Source: Isoetes taiwanensis (Eukaryota; Streptophyta; Lycopodiopsida; Isoetales; Isoetaceae). Taken from it: a stretch of DNA of 64,000 nucleotides. Position numbers and translations under genes: made by a program. Below are positions 9,870 through 21,540 of the stretch, in pieces (within the stretch, counting starts at the first letter, position 1; each line of letters starts with the position of its first letter). The DNA lies in the NCBI GenBank assembly GCA_021234155.1, contig JAJEKV010000028.1, positions 11,672,134-11,736,133 of the forward strand, in the 5' to 3' direction. The notes beneath the pieces are model-generated. The model worked only from the letters and a program-made list of their open reading frames with translations. It had not been told where the DNA came from and made no database searches.

Positions 9870-12721
9870 TTTTTTTTTTTTTTTTTTTTTTTTTTTTGTG
9901 AGTAAGAGTAGATTTTTCCATTAATCAAGAAAAACAATACATAGATCTGCTTAGACCAGCAGAGTACATTATATTTAACTATAACCTTCCAAAAAGGGAG
10001 GTGTTGATAGAGTGAACAGATAAATAGAACAAGTCAAGTCTGAAGATTACAGAGTTGACCCTGTAAAGAAAAGTCAGATAATGTGTATCAGTCTTCAAGT
10101 GAGAGAAGAGCAATCACGACCCCAACCAAAATTGAACCTTGTCCGCACCTATAGAAAGCAACCAAAATTCAAGCCAGATTAGGAGGTAAGATTGAGCAAT
10201 TGATGGCCAGGCAGGAGTATTGATGTAGGCTAGGCAAGTAGACAGTTTAAAAGCACTGGGAGTCAAGCTTGGAATTAAAGTAAGAGTAGAAAGTAGCAGC
10301 AGATCCAAAAGAATAGGAGTCATTAGTCTGCTTAGCAATTTCATCAAAGCAAGAGAGATCAGCCTCACTTAAGCAAAGCAACGAGCCATATAAGTCTGCC
10401 AATAATCTGTGAGTGTAGTACTGCTCTCTGAACCTTTAAAACTGTTCCTCTGACATGTAGTAGTGGTACATTGATAAGAAATCAAACATACAATACACTT
10501 GAACCACTTCTCTGCAGAATATTCCAGGTAAACTTGGCCTCTTGCACCAATCTAATTCATTCATAGTAAGTTTGCTCAAGAACAAACTTAGATCTTGGCC
10601 AACATCCTTCTTGAGAAGATTATCCCCCAACTCCCCCAAGCTTTCCTTACATATGTTCAAGTAGGCTAGCATCATCACAAAAAATAGAATTAGAATTAAT
10701 GACACTTAAATTAGATGCAAATAAATCAAAAGACCCCCTGAAATGACCAATTGAGTCCCATTTTCTGTTATACTTATCAGCAAATTTTCTTTTGTGTGCT
10801 GAGGCAGTGGATTCAACATCAAGCTGAAAATGCATCTTAATCCAGAAGGTTGAGAAATTCTTCTTACCATAAACAACTCTATTCCTTGCTTTCCAAACAT
10901 TCCAAAGAGCAATAAACATAATAGTATTAGCAAAGACACAGTTGTTTTGAATATATGACAATAAATTACCCGAGATCTTGTTGGGAAAGAGATAACCCAA
11001 CCTATCATTAAACCAAGACCAAAAAGGATTGAGTTTAGGGCAAAGGAAAATATGGTCAAGATTTTCATCCATACTGTAGCCAAGGTGGCACAAGGCAGAG
11101 ATATCATCATTTCTAATGGAGAGCATTTGGAGACTTGGTATACTTTTATTGGCCAGAAGCCAAATGAAGAAGTTTACCTTTGGGAAACAGTAAGAATTCC
11201 ATACTTCATGAAAGAGAGCAATACCATCCTCCTCAGAAATAGACCATTTAGATATTGCCTTGGAGGGGACATCAGATCGATTAATGGCTGAGTAGATCTT
11301 ACTAACCTTGTAATGACATTTACCATCAAGGCTCCAGTTAGTTGCTTTAGGAACAATATTATCCAGCCAGATGTGAGGAAGAATTGATTTAATATGAAGT
11401 TAGATCTTTTTGTCACTTGAAGTTCCCTGCATGATACTTCTCAAAGAAGTCCAAGAAATTAACTTGTTATTGATGTAGAGGTCACTTAAGAATTGGAAAC
11501 CAAAGTCAGACCATTTCTTGTAGATCCTTGGATGTCTCAAGGCCAAGACTTTACTTGGATGATTTTTGAGAATGGGGTTCCAGAAAATTGTCATTTGTAG
11601 ATTAAGATCTTGAGGTGCAGCATAGACAAAGCTAGATTGAACTTTATTCCAAGCCATAATAATGTTCCTCATAAGAGGGGAAGTTTTAGATCTAGAATGG
11701 AGAACATTGAAGCAAGAATCGGGTAAAATATGACCAATTGAAGGATGACCATCAGGGTGAGAGCAGGAGAGCCAATAATTAATAAACTGAGAAGACGGGC
11801 TTGAATTATTACTCAAGGACTTCCAGACATATTTCCCAGCTAGAGCACAGGCCTGTAAATGAAGATTTTTGCAACCTAGGCCACCATATTTTTTAGGCTT
11901 GGTAATGTATTTCCAGCTTACTAAATGAGATCCCTTCCAAACAAACCTTCTAAAAATTTTCTCAATCTCAGAATAAACAGCCTTGGGAGCCACTAGAGCA
12001 GAGGAGAAATAAATATATGAACTAGCTAAAACAGAATTAGCAATTAAAGTCCTGCCAGCAAAGGATAATCCACCTCTAAAGTTATTTAGTTTTTTTTTTA
12101 TTCTGTCAATGATAGGGTGCCAAAGACCTTTTAAGCAAGGATTAAGAGACAGAGGCATTCCCAGCAAAGTGGAGGCTTGATTGCAATTAAGAACCTTGAT
12201 ACCAGCAAAGTTTGGCTGAATATTGTCCCCTATAATCATACATTTGGCCAAATTTAAATGGACACCGTGAGGCAAAATGAGAATTGCTTGATGATCTCAA
12301 GAAAGAAATCAGTGTTGGAGATATCAGCATCCAAAAAGGCAAAAGTATCATCAGCATATTGAGAGATGGTGAGAAACTCTTCACTGTTTGGCATTTTGAG
12401 ACCCATAACTTTCCCAAGATCTTTGAAATGTAAGACAGCCCTTGTTAGCATTTCAGCCACAATCAAGAAGAGATAGAGAGCAAGAGGGCAGCCTTGTCTA
12501 ACCCCTCGAGCTAAAGGAAAGAAATGAGAAGGAGATGCATTTAGAATGATGGCATAATTAGAATTGGCATTCAGACCATGAATCAAAAGCTTAAGTTTGG
12601 GATGGAAACCAAATTTAGATAGAGCAAGATCAAGGAAATCCCATCTAACAGTATCAAAAGCTCGCTTGAAATCAAGCTTTAAGAGCACACAGTTTTGATT
12701 AGAAATTCTGTTTTTGATTAG
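9870..12721 (-). mobile_element. LINE-B, duplicated copy 1 (RT, zf-RVT, 3' UTR, poly-A)
   Basis: A T28 run at 9870-9897 is the poly-A tail of a minus-strand element. Upstream of it are about 750 bases of 3' UTR and then ORF2 in pieces. An uninterrupted C-terminus (11126-10647) has the zinc-ribbon CHLGYSMDENLDHIFLCP (zf-RVT) and an ALWNVWKARN segment typical of plant L1. Before that is the thumb and connection (12275-11400), then RT with LDFKRAFDTVRWDFL, GVRQGCPLALYLF and QYADDTFAFL (12739-12254). A two-base insertion near 12270 shifts the frame. The element is cut at about 12717 within RT, where the tandem-duplication junction lies. Compared with copy 2, it retains a 109-bp segment and an uninterrupted C-terminus. 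Confidence 0.75.
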
Positions 12722-13167
12722 AAATTTCCTGTGAACCATCCTCCATACTCAATCCATGCACTATCCCATCCTGCATGGCCTTAGAAAATAGCTGTGAGAC
12801 GACCTCTGCTACTATTGTGAACAAAAATGGAGCTAATGGCCATCCTTGGCGAACATCCCGCGCAACCGAAAAAATAGTGGAGAGATCCCCCTGAAACAAT
12901 ACAGTAGACCGGGCTGAGATATGGAGCTTCATAACATCACTGGTGAACAACTGACCAAAGCCCAATGTTAAGAGGCATTTTTCAAAAATTCCCAATCCAC
13001 ACTGTCATATGCCTTGGCGAAATCTAATTTAAGATAGACTATACGTTGACCTTTCAATCTAGCCCAATACATACCTCATAAACAGCAGCAACATTGTCTA
13101 AAATGCTCCTCCTTGGCAAGAATCCAGATTGAGTAGAAGAGAATAATACAGCCAAGACATCACGCAC
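12722..13167 (-). mobile_element. LINE-A RT fragment, duplicate of 9427-9869
   Basis: It is nearly identical to 9427-9869, including GVRQGWPLAPFLF-type RT text in a minus-strand frame (98 codons, with one R-to-D change before the motif QGWPLAPFLF). It ends on one side at the poly-T of LINE-B copy 2 and on the other at the duplication junction. It has no independent transposition history. Confidence 0.75.
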
Positions 13168-16100
13168 TTTTTTTTTTTTTTTTTGTGAGTAAGAGTAGAT
13201 TTTTCCATTAATCAAGAAAAACAATACATAGATCTGCTTAGACCAGCAGAGTACATTATAGCAAAGGTCTTTAACTATAACCTTCCAAAAAGGGAGGTGT
13301 TGATAGAGTGAACAGATAAATAGAACAAGTCAAGTCTGAAGATTACAGAGTTGACTCTGTAAAGAAAAGTCAGATAATGTGTATCAGTCTTCAAGTGAGA
13401 GAAGAGCAATCACGACCCCAACCAAAATTGAACCTTGTCCGCACCTATAGAAAGCAACCAAAATTCAAGCCAGATTAGGAGGTAAGATTGAGCAATTGAT
13501 GGCCAGGCAGGAGTATTGATGTAGGCTAGGCAAGTAGACAGTTTAAAAGCACTGGGAGTCAAGCTTGGAATTAAAGTAAGAGTAGAAAGTAGCAGCAGAT
13601 CCAAAAGAATAGGAGTCATCAGTCTGCTTAGCAATTTCATCAAAGCAAGAGAGATCAGCCTCACTTAAGCAAAGCAACGAGCCATATAAGTCTGCCAATA
13701 ATCTGTGAGTGTAGTACTGCGCTCTGAACCTTGAAAACTGTTCCTCTGACATGTAGTAGTGGTACATTGATAAGAAATCAAACATACAATACACTTGAAC
13801 CACTTCTCTGCAGAATATTCCAGGTAAACTTGGCCTCTTGCACCAATCTAACTCATTCATAGTAAGTTTGCTCAAGAACAAACTTAGATCTTGGCCAACA
13901 TCCTTCTTGAGAAGATTATCCCCCAACTCCCCCAAGCTTTCCTTACATATGTTCAAGTAGGCTAGCATCATCACAAAAAACAGAATTAGAATTAATGACA
14001 CTTAAATTAGATGCAAATAAATCAAAAGACCCCCTGAAATGACCAATTGAGTCCCATTTTCTGTTATACTTATCAGCAAATTTTCTTTTTGTGTGTCTTT
14101 GGCAAAGGATTCAACATCAAGCTGAAAATGCATCTTAATCCAGAAGATTGAGAAATTCTTTTTACTATAAACAACTCTATTCCTTGCTTTCCAAACATTC
14201 CAAAGAGCAATAAACATAATAGTATTAGCAAAGACACAGTTGTTTTGATATATGACAATAAATTACCCGAGATCTTGTTGGGAAAGAGATAACCCAACCT
14301 ATCATTAAACCAAGACGAAAAAGGATTGAGTTTAGGGCAAAGGAAAATATGGTCAAGATTTTCATCCATACTGTAGCCAAGGTGGCACAGGGCAGAGATA
14401 TCATCATTTCTAATGGAGAGCATTTGGAGACTTGGTATACTTTTATTGGCCAGAAGCCAAATGAAGAAGTTTACCTTTGGGAAACAGTAAGAATTCCATA
14501 CTTCATGAAAGAGAGCAATACCATCCTCCTCAGAAATAGACCATTTAGATATTGCCTTGGAGGGGACATCAGATCTATTAATGACTGAGTAGATCTTACT
14601 AACCTTGTAATGACATTTACCATCAAGGCTCCAGTTAGTTGCTTTAGGAACAATATTATTCAGCCAGATGTGAGGAAGAATTGGAAACCAAAGTCAGACC
14701 ATTTCTTGTAGATCCTTGGATGTCTCAAGGCCAAGACTTTACTTGGATGATTTTTGAGAATGGGGTTCCAGAAAATTGTCATTTGTAGATTAAGATCTTG
14801 AGGTGCAGCATAGACAAAGCTAGATTGAACTTTATTCCAAGCCATAATAATGTTCCTCATAAGAGGGAAAGTATTAGATCTAGAATGGAGAACATTGAAG
14901 CAAGAATCAGGTAAAATATGACCAATTGAAGGATGACCATCAGGGTGAGAGCAGGAGAGCCAATAATTAATAAACTGAGAAGTTGGGCTTGAATTATTAC
15001 TCAAGGACTTCCAGACATATTTCCCAGCTAGAGCACAGGCCTGTAAATGAAGATTTTTGCAACCTAGGCCACCATATTTTTTAGGCTTGGTAATGTATTT
15101 CCAGCTTACTAAATGAGATCCCTTCCAAACAAACCTTCTAATAATTTTCTCAATCTCAGAATAAACAGCCTTGGGAGCCACTAGAGCAGAGGAGAAATAA
15201 ATATGTGAACTAGCTAAAACAGAATTAGCAATTAAAGTCCTGCCAGCAAAGGATAATCCACCTCTAAAGTTATTTAGTTTTTTTTTTTATTCTGTCAATG
15301 ATAGGGTGCCAAAGACCTTTTAAGCAAGGATTAAGAGACAGAGGCATTCCCAGCAAAGTGGAGGCTTGATTGCAATTAAGAACCTTGATATCAGCAAAGT
15401 TTGGCTGAATATTGTCCCCTATAATCACACATTTGGCCAAATTTAAATGGACACCAGAGGCAGCTGAGAATTGCTTGATGATCTCAAGAAAGAAATCAAT
15501 GTTGGAGATATCAGCATCCAAAAAGGCAAAAGTATCATCAGCATATTGAGAGATGGTGAGAAACTCTTCACTGTTTGGCATTTTGAGACCCTTAACTTTC
15601 CCAAGATCTTTGAAATGTAAGACAACCCTTGTTAGCATTTCAGCCACAATCAAGAAGAGATAGAGAGCAAGAGGGCAGCCTTGTCTAACCCCTCGAGCTA
15701 AAGGAAAGAAATGAGAAGGAGATGCATTTAGAATGATGGCAGAATTAGAATTGGCATTCAGACCATGAATCAAAAGCTTAAGTTTGGGATGGAAACCAAA
15801 TTTAGATAGAGCAAGATCAAGGAAATCCCATCTAACAGTATCAAAAGCTCGCTTGAAATCAAGCTTTAAGAGCACACAGTTTTGATTAGAAATTTTGTTC
15901 CAGTGAAGGCCTTCCATGGCAGTAATGTAATTGTCCAAAATGAATCGATTAGATAAGAAGGCAGATTGATAATGAGAGATATTTTTCTGCAGGAATGCTT
16001 TGATTCTATTAAGCAATAATTTTGGCACAGATTTTGTATGAGGTGTTGGTAAGGGAGATAGGCCTCCAATACGAGAAAACAGATGGATTATCTACTTTAG

Positions 16101-16885
16101 GGATAAGAGTGATGAAACCAGCTGAGATAGATGGATGGAGATAACTAGCTTCCCAAAAACCTCTAACCATAGAGATAATATCAGATTTGAGAATATCCCA
16201 GAAGTGAATATAAAATTCACTTGGGAGGCCATCTGGCCCAGGAGACTTACATTTGCCAAAGGATCTAAGGACCTTAAAGATTTCATCCTCAACAGGAGGG
16301 GAAACAATAGACTCCTCCATAGAATCAATGGAAGAAGAAATCACATTTTCCAACAGATCCAGGAATTTCTTTTCTCTGATAGAGTCAATATGTTGAGCAG
16401 AAACTTTGGAGAAAAGGGAGGCATAGCTATCTTGAAAAAGGGACTTGATAAGCTTAGGATCATCTAAAGATAACCCTACATCAGTTCTAACATGGGTGAT
16501 TGAATTTTTCAGGAGTCTGACCTTGGCCATTTTGAAAAAGAATCTGGAGCTACCACAATCCATTTCTTTATTAAACTTGACCTTGCATTTGATTGATGAG
16601 CTTCTGGCTTCAACTTCCTCAATGCTTTTAAGATAGTTCTCAATCAGATCCTTACCAAGTTGCAGATTCAGATTGTAAGGATCTTCTTGTAGAAGAGATC
16701 TGATATCTCTCATTTGGGAAAGCAAGTCTGAACCATCAGGCAAAATAAGGGAGTTAATAGAGGCCATCATACGCCCTCTTAGCGGCCCGAAAAAAGAAGT
16801 GAGAGCATCTATCACCAGATCTAAACCATTCGAGTCCAGCCTTAATCCTGGCTGGATTCACGTGAGCCGTCTCAATGGCTTTAAT
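13168..16885 (-). mobile_element. LINE-B, copy 2, longer 5' portion
   Basis: The T17 run at 13168-13184 is the poly-A tail. The 3' UTR holds an open 152-codon frame (14001-13543) that overlaps the ORF2 tail. ORF2 then reads backwards from 14423: zf-RVT; thumb (15181-14660); RT with LDFKRAFDTVRWDFL, GVRQGCPLALYLF and QYADDTFAFL (16028-15270); and the pre-RT region with CKSPGPDGLPSEFYIHFW and a WRPISLTN motif (16815-16009). A frameshift near 16020 splits the YKI-CAK/LLLNRIK region. An eleventh T in the homopolymer at 15278-15288 (ten in copy 1) causes another. A 109-bp deletion at 14676 removes sequence present at 11379-11487 of copy 1. Whether the pre-RT region above about 16885 belongs to A or B cannot be settled here, because the reading is continuous in sense. 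Confidence 0.7.
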
Positions 16886-19600
16886 CTCTGTCAAGATTGC
16901 TTTCTCTCTAATACCAGAAGAAGGGGCAAGAGCGCGGCATCTCTGTTAACTTCTGATACAACCTGATTAATTGGCCTCTAGTCTGGACCACCTGTGCATG
17001 ACCCCACTGCTTTGCAAAGGATTTAACAGCCTTGAGAGCAGCAACAATACCAGCCATGCCACCACTACGAGCGAATTCATGAGACCATGCATTCTTACAA
17101 CCTGTAATGAATTCACTATCCTTCAAATGTTTAGTATTGAGCTTGAAGTAAGTTTTTGTAGCTCTTCGCCATAGAGGTTGTCCCGTAGAGAACCATTGTA
17201 GAGTAAGTTTTTGTAGCTCTTCGCCATAGAGGTTGTCCCGTAGAGAACCATTGTAGATTACGATCTGAGACTGCACTATCCAACAAATTAGTTCTCTACA
17301 ACTGAAGAAAATCAGCAGCTATTGCATTATAATAGCCACGATCACGCTAGGCGTAAGCTCTACCATTGCATGTCCATCCATTACACCATGTGAAGGAATG
17401 ATCACCCTCGATCTCCACGAAGCCACAATCATGCAAAGAAGTTGCCATTGCTCCCCGCCAAATTCCTGAACCACCTGTGATCCCCTGCCACACCTGTCTC
17501 CCGCAATTTCAACCATATTGAAATCTCCAATAAGCAACCATGCCACATTATTGCCTAGCCTGAGAACATTGCTACGACCACAAAGCTCCCATTTGACGTG
17601 GATAATTGTGAGCATAAACATTCACTAAACCACATTCTTGCCCCCGCTCTTTCCACTCAACAATTATCCAACGACCAAACCTATCCACTTGAGTGGAAGT
17701 GACATTCAAAGAGGGCTTCCATGCAGTAAGAACACCTACTTTAGCAGAATCAGCAGTTGCCACAAGCACATTATAATCACGCCCCAAAATGTTAGCCAGC
17801 TTTTGAACATCGCCCTTACGGCACTTGTGCTCCTCAAAACAACATAGGTCCATCGAGAACTTAGATAGATAGAGGGACAACCTACTCCTTTTGCTTGGGG
17901 AAGAAGCCACTCCCCTAACATTCCAAAAAAGAATATTCATGTGCAATTGAGGGTCCTCCACATCCATCTCAGTGGCCCCAAGAAGATTAACTGCATCTGA
18001 GAGGTCTGCCCATCGTGTACGAGTAAGTGGCAAGGGGGAGCCTCCTCTCTGTTCCACCCTTCCATTGTGTCCTAGAACAATTGGCAGAGGGGAGCCTCCG
18101 CTCTGCTCCACCCTCTCCATGTTATGTGCAGATTGTGGTAAGGGAGAGCCTCCTCTCTGCTCTGGCCCTCCAGGGAGTACCTCAGCCTCTGATAAGGGAA
18201 TGATGGCATGTTGTTGTGCATTACCATGTCTATCTCCACTAGGATGTGATGCCTGAGAGGCGGACTGAGCAAATTTATTACAGGCAGCTTTCTTCAAATT
18301 AACTTTTGTCCAGCCATCTGTAGCTCTTTCACGTCGTTCCTGCTACTCCTGAATCATTATACAACTTAGCTCTAGCATCAGAACTAAAAACTGGCGCAGA
18401 CTGCATATTAGAGGCAGAGGGCATGTCAACATCCTTATCAGTTGCATCTTTAAAGGACGTGGTCTGAGGAGGCACAACTCTGAGGGAAGCAGAAGTGAGA
18501 GGCGAAGAGGAAATAGGAACATTGGCAGGGCGATCCCGCTTAGCACAAAAATTTGCAAAGAGCTCAAGAACAAATCAGCAAGTTGAGGACCATTCAGTAG
18601 TTGCAAATCAAATTTGAGGAACATACGGCCACTATTGATGATAACTGAACTAGGCAGAGCTCGACCACAAGGCAGAGAAACACAAATCTTAGCACCATCA
18701 ACTATAGAATGAGCCAAGTGAGTATCCAAACCATTAGCAATACTCGCGAGGAAGTCCGACACAAGTAGGTCAGGTGGAAGATTTAAAATAGAGAACCAAC
18801 AAGGCATCTTTAAAGCATGACTCATACCCGGTGAGAAGCCAGGAGAATAAGGTTTGTATAATACGTAATCACTCCACGTAGAATCAACACCTTGAGCCAC
18901 CAATTGATCAGCAACAGCAACATCATCAAACATAACCCAAAAGAATTTTTTCCCAAGCATTTTCAAGGTGCGATAAGCTGGAAGACCAATCATGCGAAGA
19001 TGGCCTGTTAACCAGTAACCAAGCTTCCTAAGATCCAGATACGCGCCGGTATAATGGCCCATCACACCAAATGACATCAAGTTACTGATACATCTCTTGT
19101 GCAAATCATGATCAATCCGCACAACATTGTAGCCAGATGCCATTAAAGTATCCCTACAGACCTCTATTGATAGAAGACATCCACAAGAGACAATTCAAAA
19201 ACAAGTTGACTCTCCTTTGCCTGAAGCTCACTAAAAACTACTAATATCCTTCCTGTTATTCTGAACCATCATATCAATAGCAGCAGAGACTCGAGCAGAA
19301 GAGACTGCTGAAGGCATGTCTTTCTTAATCCACTCACCAAATCGCTCTCATGTGTTTCTGTTGGCAGTGGCAACTGCTCTCCAAGGTAAGGCGGATGGAG
19401 AGGCTGAAGGTGGAGGAACAGGGGGAGTGGAAGCATTACCAGAAGATGCAATCTGACCCGCAGTAGAAACAACAGATGCAAAAATATCGGAAACATGACC
19501 TCGTGGAGGCAACTGAGGGAAATCATCTGTAGAGAATCTAGAGGCATAGCCGCTGCCTCAAGCGACTCGAAACCCTAGCGCCATTGTTTCCAACCAAGTC
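16886..19600 (-). mobile_element. LINE-A, 5' portion: ORF1 and apurinic-type endonuclease
   Basis: Read on the minus strand. ORF1 begins near 19585 with a proline/serine-rich N-terminus. A DUF4283-like domain follows (19143-18560; LGYWLTGHLRMIGLPAYRTL, then WFSILNLPPDLL). A basic tail with three GGSPLP repeats (about 18180-18040) comes next. ORF2 starts with the endonuclease: MNILFWNVRG, FEEHKC (catalytic Glu region), LIGDFNMVEI, and then the expected DR motif near 17330. Frame breaks occur at about 18560 and 17600, plus a 55-bp tandem duplication at 17148-17257. The linker runs to about 16890. This is a pseudogene of a full-length plant L1 whose RT is the separate 8345-9869 segment. Confidence 0.7.
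17148..17257. repeat. 55-bp tandem duplication in LINE-A ORF2
   Basis: Two exact 55-base units (17148-17202 and 17203-17257) start with GTAAGTTTTTGTAGCTC. The inverted paralogue at about 30505-30560 has one unit, so this arose after the segmental duplication or was lost there. Since 55 is not a multiple of three, it breaks ORF2. Confidence 0.85.
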
Positions 19601-20030
19601 TTGTCTTCTCCCTAGTTCATAACACTCACAATCATGGATTCCATCATTAGGTATAAATCTAATTTCTAAGTTTTAGGGTACAGTCGGTACCATTCCCAGT
19701 CTTATATCGTCCTAGGCAAAGTTTTTCTAGCCTTCAAATCACTTTCTCCACATAGAAAAAGATTCCAACTTTTATTACTTCAATTAACATTATTGGATAT
19801 GAAAATGCATTTTTCACATTAAAAACTTCCTTTCCTTACTAAAGTTATGTATTCACAATAATTTAATAAGCACGGTCATAGTTTCATATTTGAGTTATAA
19901 TTATTCGATTTAATGCTCAGACCTGCATTTCTTATTTATCGGCATCCCCTTTTACCTAGCCATTCCAGCCTCCATAACTTCATGGATATCTTAATTTCCC
20001 ATAGTTAACAATTTGAACAGAAATTTTATG
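19601..20030. other. AT-rich spacer
   Basis: No reading frame, repeat or motif can be supported. It is the 5' flank or 5' UTR of LINE-A followed by AT-rich sequence, repeated collinearly at about 31330-31772. Confidence 0.5.
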
Positions 20031-20810
20031 CTATTGTTTAAATTCACTATTCATTCTTAAAAAGAAGACAAGCCAAAATAGTATGGACTTCTTTAGGTCA
20101 CCATCCAACTTGGAGATATCCATGGCTGTAGTTGTAGTCTTTGCTGGCATAAAGTGTGCTTGCTTGGTTAAGCGATCCACTACAACATACATGGCATTAT
20201 ATCCTGCACGTGTTCGAGGTAAATCCACAATAAAATCCATGCTAATGCATTTCCACTTGGACGAAGGAACTTCTAATGTTTGCAATTCTCTTGGAACTTT
20301 AGATCGCGAGCCTTTAACCTTCTAACATGCTAAACATTGCACCGCATACTCTTTAACCATTTTCTTCTGCACTAGCCAAAAGAAATTCTATCTATTTGAG
20401 TCTTGTATATTCTACGATGTCCCGATAATGGGCTATCATGTGCTTCATACAAAAGTCTCATCTTAAAATCCAAATCATTAGGAACTTCAGCTTCTCCCTT
20501 GTATTTGTTCAGCAAATCTTTCCTTCATAATACAAGACTCCCTTTGATATTGAATATTATGGAAACTCGATAGACCTCCTTCTAATACTGGCAACCACTG
20601 GTCCAAAATACGAATTCTTTGTCACCTTATCCATGAGATGAGCATCTCATTGACCCTGAAGCATACTGATAGAGGTAAAAAATGACCTATGAGGCACACA
20701 ATACAGATACATCATTAACCACCTTCAACTCTGCATCATTAACCCAACCACCTCAATATTCTTAATCTAGTGTTAAAGCCTTGTAGATCAACTCGGTTCT
20801 GATACCAATT
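20031..20810 (-). mobile_element. Ty3/gypsy integrase remnant with primer-binding site (copy 1)
   Basis: The minus-strand frame 20285-20031 reads KWKCISMDFIVDLPRT and VVDRLTKQAHFMPAK, the start of a Ty3/gypsy integrase catalytic core, including the first Asp (MDF). Degraded zinc-finger text lies just upstream (about 20300-20400; VKEYAVQCLACxK). At 20795-20807 the minus strand shows TGGTATCAGAACC, resembling the initiator-Met-tRNA primer-binding site (TGGTATCAGAGC) common in plant LTR elements. Primer site and integrase are only about 500 bases apart, so gag, protease and RT have been deleted. Confidence 0.65.
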
Positions 20811-20990
20811 GTGACGAGGATAGTTGACCTCTCTAAGGCAGCTTAGGATCCTATCTTTTCCTTTAGTATTGCTATCAAATTTGCACATGGTGGTTAGAGC
20901 CAGTTCATGATTTTTATAACACATTTCCATATGGTAAAGAATGAGTAAAATGACAAAACACCTATGGATTTGTCTCATCTAACACTTGCA
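20811..20990 (-). mobile_element. Probable LTR remnant next to the primer-binding site
   Basis: Directly beyond the primer-binding site the minus strand ends in CCTCGTCACA, a plausible LTR 3' terminus (CA). The outer LTR boundary is not visible. The CGTCACA end resembles the terminus of the LTR at 42778-44305, so the elements may be related. Confidence 0.35.
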
Positions 20991-21540
20991 GCTATAAAAC
21001 TTTTTTACTTTTGTTTTATTGTCTAATATCTTGTCTATATGCCAATATGATATGTCCTATCATTCATGGCAATCCACATGGCAAAAATGGAGGTACCACA
21101 TAGAATGCAACTTTAGAGCCAAAAAGTGAAAGTGCAATGGTAAATTGACAAAGTGCACTTGTTGGCAACATGGGAGCCACCAACATCCACACTTGAGTTT
21201 GTAAACTTTGATTGGAGAAGGGCGTAATGTCGCCCTCTCGCATCCATGCCATCCTACATGGCAAAGCAGGAGGCTATAAAATGCAACTTAGTAGCCCCCA
21301 AATATACAAGTGCAATGGCGACATGGGATCAACCAGTTTGTTTCATGTTACACTTGAGTTTGTATCATCTTACACTTGCAAATATAAAACTTATTATCTT
21401 TGTCCATGAATTGAATGGAGCGAAGACCTTATTTATATGCCATTATGATGTATCTTATTATCCATGCCATTCTACGTGGCAAAGCTGGAGGCTATAAGAT
21501 GCAATTTAGTAGCCACCAAATATCAAAGTGCAATGGCAAA
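20980..21540 (+). promoter_or_regulatory. Triplicated promoter/start-codon module upstream of the aegerolysin-like gene
   Basis: Three imperfect direct copies of a module end in (A)AGTGCAATGG: ATGs at 21137, 21315 and 21533. Shared parts are CCAT(T/C)CTAC(A/G)TGGCAAA, GGAGGCTATAA(A/G)ATGCAA and a run like TTAGTAGCC-CCAAATAT before the ATG. Spacing is 178 and 218 bases. The third ATG is the start of the gene; the first two are followed by short frames only. Candidate TATA boxes are TATAAAA at 21383-21389 (150 bases before the start), TATAAAA at 21275-21281, and TATAA at 21493. The 21383 box gives the most ordinary leader length. Confidence 0.55.
21383..21389 (+). promoter_or_regulatory. Candidate TATA box (TATAAAA)
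   Basis: A perfect plant TATA core 150 bases before the chosen ATG would give a 5' leader of roughly 120 bases. The same box, at the same distance, is present in the paralogue (33126-33132). Weaker or differently spaced boxes exist at 21275 and 21493, so the true start site is open. Confidence 0.45.

Larger units (their letters stand above)
9427..16000. repeat. 3.3-kb direct tandem duplication within the nested LINEs
   Basis: The first copy is 9427-12721; the second runs from 12722 to about 15890. Matching points sit 3,296-3,298 bases apart (10114/13410, 11052/14349, 9427/12725). Each copy has the same order: LINE-A RT fragment, poly-T, LINE-B 3' part. The junction near 12700-12727 holds a short repeated string (TTTTGATTAGAAATT twice) at a microhomology with the LINE-A text AAATTTCC. 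By eye the copies differ only at scattered bases and a few indels, so this is younger than the LINE insertions. Confidence 0.8.

Noticed and set aside
11052-11291. Plus-strand ORF of 79 codons, repeated at 14349
   Set aside because: Antisense shadow of the LINE-B zf-RVT region; the minus-strand frame carries the recognised domain.
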